Assembly: GCA_963920705.1 (NCBI GenBank)
Contig: OY987240.1
Span: 6,784,766-6,848,765, forward strand
Source of the DNA: Odiellus spinosus
Taxonomy: Eukaryota > Arthropoda > Arachnida > Opiliones > Phalangiidae
Direction: 5' to 3'
Length of the DNA stretch: 64,000 nt
The translations under genes and the position numbers were made by a program. Shown here piece after piece: positions 1 to 11,400 of this stretch. The stretch's first letter is position 1. Every line of letters begins with the position of its first letter. Below the pieces are notes generated by a model. It was not told where the DNA came from. It made no database searches and worked only from the letters and a program-made list of their open reading frames with translations.

Positions 1-216
1 AAAACACGGGAACTCCATTCCCGCCTATGGCCAGGGAACCGTCGTCTGTTTTCGGGTCTCATGGTGACGTAAAAATCGCCAGCCAATGAAACCTCTTAAA
101 AAAAACTTGGCTTTTTGGCCCGATCCAGCAAACCTTATATAGCGGATTTCTACTAACCTTGAGTGATGGTGTCTCTTACTATGGCGACGGGGGCGGAGCT
201 TAAGGGTAATGTAAAC

Positions 217-1029
217 CAGTCCTGGAAATAAACAATTTTTTTAAACTAGTCCTCAGGATTAGTGACCCTTCGGTCTAAAAAAATAAACTGGTCCTTAGGA
301 CCAGCGACCCCTACATTAATTTTTTTTCTACTGGTCCCATGACTCCCATTGTAAAATATTTTTTTGAGGAATGTGGAATAACTGTTAGGCTGGTACGCCT
401 ACAATATGAAATTATGAATGTTCAAATTTTAAAATTGTCTTTAATAATAGGGCGGTTACACTCTCACATTTTTTTGGCATCACAAAAACGTTTTGTGTCA
501 CGAAATTATTAAATATTTAGTTTGCATTTTATCACGAAATTATTAAACCGAGTCGAAACACGAGTTCAGACTGCGCGTTGCCGCGGACTAGTTTTCGAAG
601 GGGCTAGGCGAGTTACCGAATACCGAGTAGCCCTTCTTAAGTTCTCAACTCTTCTCAGCGGCAGCGTGGAGCTCCCGAAAGTCGTCGCGCCCGCTTGCGA
701 GAAGGTGTGAATTGTGCCGTGCTCTGCCGCGTTCTTTCTACGACAATATTCATTTTAACTTAATACTAGTACCGAACGCTGGTAACAAGTTGGTAAGCTA
801 GGCTCTAGAATCTAGATGACGGTTTTGTGTTTCAAAGAAAAAAGTTTGGAGTGGAAATTTGGAAGAAAGTTTGAATTTTTAAACTGGTCCCGGCTCAATT
901 TCCATCAAAAACCTTAATTATTAAACTGGGTCTACGGACCAGTAACCCCTAAGATTTGAATTAAAAAACTGGTCCGAGCAATTAATAAACTGGTTTTGGA
1001 CCAGTGGACGTGTGCTATTTCCAGGACTG
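217..1029. mobile_element. hAT-like non-autonomous DNA element upstream of BRCC36
   Basis: The ends are inverted copies of CAGTCCTGGAAATA. The flanking 8-mers ATGTAAAC and ATGTCAAT agree at 6 of 8 positions, which fits an aged hAT-type 8-bp target duplication. The body carries repeated short dyads of the form CTGGTCC..GGACCAG and a GC-richer patch at about 545-715. No transposase is encoded; the 62-codon frame at 522-710 has no recognisable domain. The inverted ends are seen directly; the superfamily is inferred from end sequence and duplication length. Confidence 0.55.
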
Positions 1030-1088
1030 ATGTCAATGCTCTATAGAGAAGTTAGAGAAGGAACTCCTTGTTCATCGTCAATAGTCTG

Positions 1089-1333
1089 CAGGGACGGAAA
1101 TAAACACAAGTCACTGGACATTGTCCGATAAATTTTCCAAATCTCCCATAACTTTTTATTTTTGAGAGAAGATCACTGGACAATTGTCTGACAAGAAAAA
1201 GTACTTATTAATACAGTAAATCTGGGAATCTAGCAATGTCTGGTATTTTTTTATGTGTGCGATAACTTTGAATTTGTTAATAAGGGTTCCTGGACATTCG
1301 TCCAATAAGAAAATTTTCATCTTTCCGTCCCTG
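1089..1333. mobile_element. hAT-type MITE with perfect 8-bp target duplication
   Basis: The element starts CAGGGACGGAAATAA and ends with the inverse TTTCCGTCCCTG. It is flanked on both sides by ATAGTCTG (1081-1088 and 1334-1341). Perfect 8-bp duplications and CAGGG...CCCTG ends are the signature of hAT insertions. The interior holds inverted GGACATTGTCC-like motifs and no coding potential. The unchanged duplication suggests a fairly young insertion. Confidence 0.85.
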
Positions 1334-1395
1334 ATAGTCTGTGTTCAAGAACTCTGAATCTAACCAAAAGGGGATAGAAAGTCGCAGACGATCCA

Positions 1396-1530
1396 GAGCA
1401 CGGAAATAAGAAAATTTTCTTATTGGACAAATGTCCAGTAGCCCCCTTAAAAATTCAAAAGTTATTGGACATTTAACAAAATTACCAGACAATGCTACAT
1501 TTCCTGTATTAAAAAGTACCTTTTTTATCT
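1396..1530. repeat. Truncated copy of the CAGGGACGG MITE family
   Basis: This stretch repeats the interior of the MITE at 1907-2145, including the GGACAAATGTCCAGTA motif and a long run ending in TTAAAAAGTAC. It lacks both intact termini, so it is a remnant of an older family member. The 71-codon reverse frame across it is a by-product of the repeat. Confidence 0.6.
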
Positions 1531-1799
1531 TATGACGTCAACGCTCGCGCTCCGAGGACCTTGGAGCGGTCTCGAAGCGACCTCCCAAAGGAAGACGACG
1601 TTTTCCAGAGTTACTCTTTTCGCGCAGAGGCACCTGGGCCTGGCTACCGGTGGTTCATTACTTTCTTATTCATTAAATTTTTTTCAATAATTGTCTTAAT
1701 CTACTAGTCTCATTTTAAGCTAATTTCTCACTAATTTTAGCTTAATTGATAAATTTGCTTAGCAAAATAAATAAAATTATTATTATTATTATTTCTATC

Positions 1800-2237
1800 T
1801 TCCATTGGAGATCGGAGTGCTCCGAAATCACTACTCCGTCTCTCAAGCTGGAGCAGTTCGGAGTGCTCCCCGAGAGAGTGAGCGGCGCAATGGAAGACGT
1901 TACTTCCAGGGACGGAAATAAAAAAATTTTCTTATTGGACAAATGTCCAGTAACCCCCCCTTTAAAATTCAAAAGTTATCGGACATTTAACAAAATTACC
2001 GGACAATGCTACATTTCCTGTATTAAAAAGTACTTTTTTTATCGGACATTTGTCCAGTGACCCCCTCTTAAAAATAAAAAGTTATCGGACATTTGGATAA
2101 TTTATTGGACAAATGACCAGTGACTTGTGCTTATTTCCGTCCCTGGTTACTTCATCTCGGGAGTGCTCCTTTTTCCCCAATGGAAGACAAAAAATATTCA
2201 GAGCACTCCCGGACCTCGGAGTAGCCCAATGGAAAAC
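1800..2237. mobile_element. Outer foldback element hosting a hAT MITE
   Basis: TTCCATTGG followed by GGAGTGCTCC motifs at the left (from about 1800) is mirrored at the right by GGAGTAGCCCAATGGAA (ending about 2237). Between the arms lies the complete MITE at 1907-2145. The arms are imperfect and no target duplication was found, so the family is left open. Confidence 0.4.
1907..2145. mobile_element. Second hAT-type MITE, perfect 8-bp duplication
   Basis: It has the same termini as the copy at 1089-1333 (CAGGGACGGAAATA and its inverse TTTCCGTCCCTG) and is flanked on both sides by GTTACTTC (1899-1906 and 2146-2153). It carries tandem GGACATTTGTCC-type dyads. It sits inside another foldback and about 300 bp upstream of the BRCC36 start codon, so it may lie in or near the promoter. 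Confidence 0.85.
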
Positions 2238-2245
2238 GCCATTAA

Positions 2246-2449
2246 AAACGATTAAAAAAAAAAAAAAAAAAAAAAAGGTCTAGGGACTAGAGTACTAGAC
2301 ACTGACAGTAGACAACCAATCGTTGTCATTCTCCCCAGGTTATGGTTGGATTTCTTTGTAATTTTGTTGTAACTTGAAAACAACAATTAAAATGTAAATT
2401 AATTTAATATTTCTTAAGTTCCTCACTTAATTAAAATATATTAATCAAC
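2246..2449 (+). promoter_or_regulatory. BRCC36 5' flank (putative promoter/5' UTR)
   Basis: This is the only stretch between the upstream MITEs and the start codon. It holds a 20+ base A run near 2255, a CCAAT-like motif near 2317 and AT-rich DNA up to the ATG. No TATA/initiator pair with good spacing stood out. Calling it a promoter rests on position alone. Confidence 0.3.
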
Positions 2450-5400
2450 ATGAGTACTTCAAAAGTTCTCTTATCCTCTGATGTATATTTTGTCTGCCTT
2501 ACACATGCATTATCTACCGAAAAAGAGGAAGTCATGGGTTTGCTTATAGGGGAAGTGAGTATTAAATTTGTATTTTAATAGTATAATGTAAAGATATTGA
2601 CACGTAAATATGTCCTACTTATTAAGGTCGATTCATCCGACATCTTGAGAATATCCTCCGCAATTCTTTTGAGACGATCGGACAAGAAGAAGGATAGAGT
2701 AGAAATATCGCCTGAACAACTAACAAACGCTTCAATTTACGCCGAAATATCCTTTCCATTAATTCGTATAAATGTACTTTTAATACTCCGTCTTCTTTAA
2801 CGTACATTCTTCTCACACCTTGACTGAAAATCTTAATCGACCGATGAGAGTATTGGGGTGGTACCATTCTCATCCTCATATTACAGTTTGGCCATCTCAC
2901 GTTGGTAAGAATAGATCTATCTAACCAGGAGCAGAAGCGGATAGAAACTATAAGAAGTCTGGGACGTAAGCGTTTCCCCAACATTAGCTGTAACCACCAT
3001 GAATTCGTTATGGAAAAAAAATCGTCCCCTCACGCCCATGGAAATATGCCCAATCAGAGATGAGTTGGACGAGCATTACAATGGGTACAAATGCTCACGG
3101 AACTATGGTGGAACACCAGCTCTCCAAATGTTGATCTTCAAGCGTGTTCGTGGTACTACGCCCCTCATTCATAAGCATCTGCCAAAGGGGGTAGGTTAAA
3201 AAGAGAATACATTGAGCCCCGTAGGGCTTACGTCCCAGACTTTTTATAGTTACCATGGGTTTCTGCCACGAGTAAGGTAATAAATCTCTTGGGCATAAGA
3301 GTGTACAGTGGTGGATAAAATCAATCCTAAAAAAATTCAGTACCTCCTTGTTCTGTCAATTTTAAATACATTTTAAGTATTTTGTATTTTATTTCAAATA
3401 CTTTTAAATAAATGTATTTAGTATTTTATTTTAAATACATTTATTTTACTATTTTAAAAAAATACTGAATATTATTAGCGAAATACTTTTTATCAAAAAA
3501 TCTCCGTACAACTAAATTATCCGTGAAAAACATCATCAAGATGCATGCTTGAAACATTTCGGCTATCGCCAGTAGGGTAGGGTCGCCTATCTCTGAACGC
3601 TTTTTAAGAAATCCGAGATCTCGATTGCTCTGGAATTATTAGCGATGAAATGAAGTATCTAATATTAAGTTTGTATAGTCGTGCACCCATTGCGCTAGTT
3701 TTCATCATTCCATGAAGAGTACTTTTGACGCGGATGCGGTTTTAAAACGGCGGACAAATTGAAGAATAGGTCCCGGTAGCCAAAATTATAAATAAAATAC
3801 TTTTTCTAAAAGAGAAAAATGCGAGAAAAATTATGGTGTAAAAATTATTTGGGACCGACAATTATTAACAAAGATATGGACGTTTCAATTTCCCCGTGTT
3901 GCGCCATCGTGGTGCAAGGGAGGAAACGGCGGTAGACAGAGGGATACAGCTAGGAGAAAGGGGAAGGGGGTTTGACGGTGAAGGTTGGTGGTCGAAGCTT
4001 ACTTTAAAGGGTAGGTGACTTGAAATTAGAAAATGTTTTTTTGTTTTTTTTCCAAAAAAAAAATATTTTTAGGTTAGGTTTGGTTAGGTTTGGTTAGGTT
4101 TGGTTAGGTTTGGTTAGGTTTGGTTAGGTTTGGTTAGGTTTGGTTAGGTTTGGTTAGGTTAGGTTAGGTTAGGTTTGGTTAGGTTAGGTTAGGTTTGGTT
4201 AGGTTAGGTTATTCCAAAAATTTGTCTGCTTTCCTTTAAAATAATCCTTCGTTATTTTTACGAACCTTGGCGGTATCCCTCTAATCTACCGCCGTTTCCT
4301 CCCTTGAACCGCAATGGCGCAAAACGGGAAAATGGCAAATTTGAAACGTACATATCTTTGTTGATAATTGTCAGCCCCAAATAATTTTGACACCATAATT
4401 TTTCTCGCATTTTTCTCTTTTTAAAAAAAAAAAAAAAAAAATAAAAAATGGCTACCGGGACCTATTCTTCAAAACTCCCAAAACGGCAATAGGCGCTTCT
4501 ACTTCTGAACGAACGATTCGAATTCTGAACACCCCCTGCTTCTAAATCTGACTATCTTATAGCCTATATAAAAAATCCCAGATTTGCAAAAAAAAAAAAA
4601 CTTGCGCACCTCGAATCGAGAAATGAGTGTCACCAATGGATTTCTTGGCTGAATTTACCTAGGATGAGGCGGAATTAGCGCGCTCTAGCCAGTATTTGGA
4701 AGTTATCGGCTATTTAAAAATTAGGCATTGCTTGTGCGTAGAAACCATAAAGGAATCCTTATTTCAAAGGAAATCGTCGATAACTTCGCAAATACTGGCT
4801 CGAGCGCTAATTCCGCCTTTCCCTTGGTAAATTCGGCCAAGAAATCCATTGGTGACACTCATTTCTCGTTTCGATATGGTTCCTTTAACAAATTTTGCAC
4901 TTTCTCAAATATATTAATGCGTGTTCCCAAGTTCGATTTTGCACAGTTCTGAATTTGAAATTCTTGGATATATTTTAAAATTTGAGAAGTTTATTTTGTA
5001 GCGAGAAACTCAAACTTTACGACCAAATCGAGCGCGTAGGCTCACGATTTTTTCCGAAATTCGTAAAACCTTATTTCCTGGACCGTAAAGGGAAACATTC
5101 CCTTAAAAATGGTCTAATTAATTAGGCTCATTATACGCGGTTGGCTAATTAGTGTCGTATATTCTTCGGGTCTTTTTCTAGAGTGTTGAAGTTGTGTTCC
5201 GCGAACAGCCCCATTCTTAATCTACAAAATGAGCTCTTCCATCTTTAAACAGACCCAACCAAATTTAAGTTATACATTTTTAAATGAAAGTGTTCAGAAA
5301 TAGAAGCGTTCAGATTTAGGAGGACTGACCATAGTGGCATTGAAGTAGCAATAAGAATTCCAGTGCTACGAGGATGTAGAGTCGGTCTGGGACCGTGCCT

Positions 5401-8400
5401 TTCGCTAGGCCTTAGCATTGCAGTATTTTAAGTATTAAGTATTTTAAAATACTTTATTTTAGTATTTTATTTTAAAATACATTATTTTAGTATTTTATTT
5501 TAAAATACATTATTTTAGTATTTTATTTTAAAATACATTATTTTAGTATTTTATTTTAAAATACATTATTTTAGTATTTTATTTTAAATACTTTATTTTA
5601 GTATTTTATTTTAAATACTTTATTTTAGTATTTTATTTTAAATACTTTATTTTAGAATTTTATTTTAAATACTTTATTTTAGAATTTTATTTTAAATACT
5701 TTATTTTAGTATTTTATTTTAAATACTTTATTTTAGTATTTTATTTTAAATACTTTATTTTAGTATTTTATTTTAAATACTTTATTTTAGAATTTTATTT
5801 TAAATACTTTATTTTAGTATTTTATTTTAAATACTTTATTTTAGTATTTTATTTTAAATACTTTATTTTAGTATTTTATTTTAAATACTTTATTTTAGTA
5901 TTTTATTTTAAATACTTTATTTTAGTATTTTATTTTAAATACTTTATTTTAGTATTTTATTTTAAATACTTTATTTTCGTATTTTATTTTAAATACTTTA
6001 TTTTCGTATTTTATTTTAAATACTTTATTTTAGTATTTTATTTTAAATACTTTATTTTAGTATTTTATTTTAAATACTTTATTTTAGTATTTTATTTTAA
6101 ATACTTTATGGTCGGAGTATTTAGTATTATATTTTAAATACCGAAAGTGCAGTATTTTACCCAACACTGCTTTTAGTTAATAAAAGGAAAAAACTTCTGA
6201 CGTACTTAATTCAGGGTTGCCACGGTTTTTTCAGATTCAAATTCCCTGATTTTTTCCCTGACCTTTTCAGCTAATACTAGCAATTTTTAACTTTTTATTT
6301 TTTATATAATCGCGTTCACGAAACTTTTTGCACGCGTGTCTTTGTTCTAATCTATACAACTGACACGGTCAGCTTCAAATCTTTTCTGCAGACTGATTGT
6401 AATTTCCTGTGTAACCGGCAGTTACAATTCTAATTTTTGGCTAAGTCTTTTTCTCCTAGACTTAACCTTCCCAGGTTCTGCCCGCTTCCTCCTTTATTGT
6501 ATGATCACTCCAATAATCCAGACCCTTTATTTTCCTTTTGAATAGCTATACCGACTGATACTTAATTGCTTTTATTCCGGTTCACTTTAATAGTTACAAA
6601 TGCGTTTTAACAATCGCGTGACTTTGCGAGTCAGTCCATGATCACGCTAACAATCACCAACCATAATCCCAATCACTTTCGGTTACAAGTATACAAATCT
6701 TGATAGAGATTAGAATTCTTAATAAAACAAAATTGACGCGGATCGTCGACCGGCAAAAGTTTTTCTTTTTTGTTTTACTTGGTCCCTAAAATTCTAGATA
6801 TCTAAATCTTTGGGGGAGACAACCCTTTTGTCTCAATTTAGTCTAATCCTAAATCTCTTCTGCTCAAAATTTTCTTAACTTTCAAATTATAACTTTGAGT
6901 AGTCTCATTCTGCAATGGGCGCCACACCGCGAGTAAAATTGACTTGTTCTGGGGTACGTTTTTTCGGGTAATCCTGGTGAGATGGGTTTTTTTTATTAAG
7001 GGCGTGACATCAGAATTTTTTTTTTTTTTGGGGGGTAAAATTCGGCTAGCGTGTGGGGCGCTCGTTGCATTCTCCCCCGCAAAATTTTGTTATGGAAAAA
7101 TATGATACTTGAGTTCGTAACAAAAATTGTTTGATGAAATCTTTGGAAAGTTTGTTAAATCGATTGAGCAGGGGCTCCTCCACTAGGTGGATCTCGTGGA
7201 TTATATTTATTTGTCCCTTATCTAAGTTTAGTTCCCCCCTATCCCTTTTATATATTGCTTCCTTAAAACACCTTTTATACCAACTCGTTGCTTCATCTAA
7301 TACCTTTGTCGTCCCCCAGTCTATTTCATGAGTTTTTTTTTAGTTTAATATGTGCGGCTAATCCATTAAATTCATCTCCTTTCTTTACACAATTTTATGC
7401 TCGGTCAATCTCTTTTTAACTTGTCTTTTAGTTTGTCCTATGTATATTTTATTACATTTACATTTAATCTGATATATTACTCCCGCTTTTTTTAATTCTT
7501 CTATTTTAGGTTTATTTTTAATCACGTGCGATTTTTGGGTATTTTTAGTTTCACTAACTAATGTGACGTTATATTGTTTAAATTGTCTCGCTGTTTTTTC
7601 CGTTATACCGTTTAAATATGGCAACGATATTATATTTTCCGGTTTTTCTTTTTTTACATTATTTTTAACTTCATTATTTTTAAATATTTGTTCAATGAGT
7701 TTTTTGGGGTAACCACTGTTTAAATATTTGTTCAATGAGTTTTTTGGGGTAACCACTGTTTACAAGTTGTTTAGTAAATATATCTTCATCTTTAATTGGT
7801 TCATCTGATTGTAATTCTATTTTCCCTTTAAACGATTTTACTATCCCTGTTTTAATTCTATTATTGTGTGACGATTGGAAATTTAAGAAAGTTTTTGCAT
7901 GCGTGGGTTTTTGATACACAGAGCATGTTAACTGTTTATTGTTGTGTTTTAATAAAATATCTAAAAATGGTAAGTATTTGTTTAGTTCCCCCTCATATGT
8001 AAATTGAATGTCTTTCAAAATTTTTTTCACTATTTCTAATAATTTATCCTCTCCCAATAATTTGCTTTTGATAAGAAACACATCATCCATAAATCTCCTC
8101 CATAGCTTTACATGTTTTTTAATAATTGTTTTTTTTTCAAAATACTATTTTCCACATGTTCCATGACTAGATTCGCTATGGGTGCTGATAATGGATTTCT
8201 CATGGCCAGTCCTTTTTCTTGTGCATAAATTTCCCTTCAAACACAAAATATGTGTCTTTTAAGCAAATCTCCGCTAACTCTAAAATTGTTTCTAAACATT
8301 AAAAGATAGAACCACATTAAAATTAGAAACAATTTTAGAGTTAGCGGAGATTTGCCTAAAAGACATATATTCTGTGTTTGAAGGGAAATTTTATGCACAA

Positions 8401-11400
8401 GAAAAAGGACTGGCCATGGGAAATCAATTATCAGCACCCATAGCGAATCTAGTCATGGAACATGTGGAAAATAGTATTTTGAAAAAAACAATTATTAAAA
8501 AACATGTAGAGCTATGGAGGAGGTTTATGGATGATGTGTTTCTTATCAAAAGCAAATTATTGGGAGAGGATAAATTATTAGAAATAGTGAAAAAAAATTT
8601 TGAAAGAAAGGAGATGAATTTAATGGATTAGCCGCACATATTAAACTAAAAAAACTCATGAAATAGACTGGGGGACGACAAAGGTATTAGATGAAGAAAC
8701 GAGTTGGTATAAAAGATGTTTTAAGGAAGCAATATATATAAGGGATACTGGGGAACTAGTCTTGGATAAGGAACAAATAAATATAGGGGGGGGGGGGTGG
8801 GGAAATTTTCGGATAAAAAAACCAAAAGGGTAGTGACTGTTTTTTTAATTACGAATCAATGTAAAAAATGTGATAGTTAAGTTCAAAATTTATTATTGTT
8901 AATATTTTAGCTGAGGAAGGGTCACGGCCCGAAAGCTCCTAATTCTAGTTCAGAAAAATAAACTAGTTTTAATATCCATGAAGTAGCAGTTCTTTTTTCA
9001 AATAAAACCTTTTAATCTGGTAATATAGTCGATTGGTCGGTTCCAGTTTTTGGTAAAGGTATATCTTTTGCTAAAGCTAGTCCTGTTAGCGGAAGGTCAT
9101 CAATTTGTTTTGGTATAGTTCCTTTTTGTTTTTTCAATTTTGCTGTTCGCTCCTTTCCTGTTTCGTCATCGCTACTGGTTGCTGAGTCAGAACTCTCTTG
9201 ACGTCTTCTATGGAGTACTTCTGGGCTCCGTTGCTGGGGAATTCTTGGAGTTTTTTCCACCTTCTTAATAACAGGAGATGGAATTTCGTTCCGATGATGA
9301 AGAAGATATGTATCGACGTGGTCTCTTCTTTGGTAAATGTCGACGAGCACGTTCGCTCGACTGAGTGGTAGGGGCTTTTCTTCTTTCTTGAGGTTTTGTT
9401 CCTTCCGTTTCGCAGTTCTTGAGACAGGGATCCTGAGGATCTTTTTTCTTCATCTTTATCAGATATTCGAGGATATTCTATATCACTCTCCATCTGTTCT
9501 TCAGGAGGAAGAACTTCCGGTTCCTGAGCAGCAGGTAAAGGCTGTTCCGCTTCCTCGATTTGAATATCTTTCGCATGGTATAGTTTTAATTGGGCAATAT
9601 TTATTGGTCCAATATTTCTTCCAGATATTGCATCTTCCAAAATGTATACCAGAGGATTTCGTTTTTCGATTATCCTATAAGGACCTGACCATTTCGGACA
9701 TAACTTTGCCATTCTTCCGATATCCGCTCTCGATAGAGGATGAGTCATTTTCCAGACTAGCATTCCTGGTTCAAATTCGAGATCCGCTCTCCGTTGGTCA
9801 TAATATTTCTTTTGTTTTTCCTGGGCTAGTCTTGAAAAGTCTTTAGCTAATTCCCATTGTTCTCGTAGAATTCTTGAAGTTTCTGATCGATCTTCAAACT
9901 CCTCTACAGGCATTCCGATGTCTAAATCCCATGGAAGCCTGGGTTCTCGTCCCATATTTAGGTAAAATGGAGAACGTCTCGTTGTATCATGAGGGGTGGA
10001 GTTTATAGCGAAAGCTAACGAATTAAAGGTTTCGTCCCAAGTGCGATGGTTATTGCCGACGTAAATAGAGATAGTTTCTCCCAGAACTCGATCGATTTAC
10101 TCATTCAGTTAAATCCGATTGTGGATGATACGGAGTAGTATATATAGGAGCTATCCTTCTTCCATAGCGTTGAGACAAATTGAGTTCCACGATCACTAAG
10201 TATTTGCTTGGGAACACCCCATCGACAGATGACCTTTTTCAGATCTCTCGCGCATGCGTCAGCCGTCATGGTGACTAGTGGGACCAGTTCGACGTATTTG
10301 GTCATATAATCAGTGAATACGATCAAGTATCGATATCCCTTTCGACTAATCGGGAATGGACCAATTATGTCCACGCCAATTTTGTCCCATGCAGCTGTTG
10401 GTTCGGTCGATTTCATTAATCCTGGAGTACGGGTATTTCGTATCTTATACTGCTTACACAATAGAAATTCTTTGATATATTTCGTGACATCAACTCTTAA
10501 GGTGTGCCACCAGAATCTGACTTCTATTTTCGCTATGGTTTTATCTCTTCCACGATGACCAGCGAGGGGATGATCATGAAGTAAACGTAGAGTTTCTGGT
10601 CGTAATCTTGTTGGGAGATATATTCGTTCAGGATGTCTACCCGTTTCTCTTCTGTATACAAGATTATTTCGTAGTATATACATTCGATCTCTAGAAGCAT
10701 TATCTCTTGATAATCTTTCAATGATTTCTTCCATGCTTGGATCTTCTCGTTGTGCGATAATGATGTCGTTTCTATTAAAAATGTGGTAATTTGCATGTGG
10801 GAACGGCGGAAAGATATTCTTCCTGGGATATTCTCTATCTTCGTTGTTTGAAATTTGGAGGATTCTTCAGAGGTAGATAATGTATGAAGAGGCATTATTA
10901 GTAGTCCAAGTGGGGCTCGAGACAAAGCGTCTGCTACGACGTTTTCTACTCCTTTTTTGAGTAGGATTTTGAAATTGAATGTCGGTAGGTACATAGCCCA
11001 CTTTACCAATCTTGAATGTGGTTCCTTTAGGGTGAATAGCCACTGTAAGGCCTTGTGGTCCGTAATTACGGTAAACGGAAGCGTTTCCAAATATGGTCTA
11101 AAATATCCAACAGCTCAATAGATTGCTAGACGTTCTCGTTCGGTGTTACTGTAGTTGGATTCAGCTTTGGATAATCTTCGACTGGCGTATGCTATAGGTA
11201 CTTCAACATTTTCTTGTACTTAAGACAACATTGCTCCTAATCCTGTACTTGAAGCGTCTGTCGTTAGTATACAAGGTAATTCCGCTTTATACGGAGCTAA
11301 AGCTGGAGCCGAGGCAATGGTATCTTTTATCTGTTGAAAAGCTTTTTCTTGATCTTCTCCCTAACGAAATGGTACATTCTTCTTCTTTAGATAGTTGAGT

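Noticed and set aside
2747-2816. Frameshift or decay in BRCC36 exon 2/3
   Set aside because: The apparent frame break is fully explained by a U12 AT-AC intron that restores phase and family spacing.
4069-4213. A chromosome end or telomere
   Set aside because: The array is short, mixed TTAGG/TTTGG, and lies inside a foldback within the intron of an intact gene.
5430-6110. Possible CRISPR-like array
   Set aside because: Units are directly adjoining 27-bp repeats with no unique spacers, in a eukaryotic intron.
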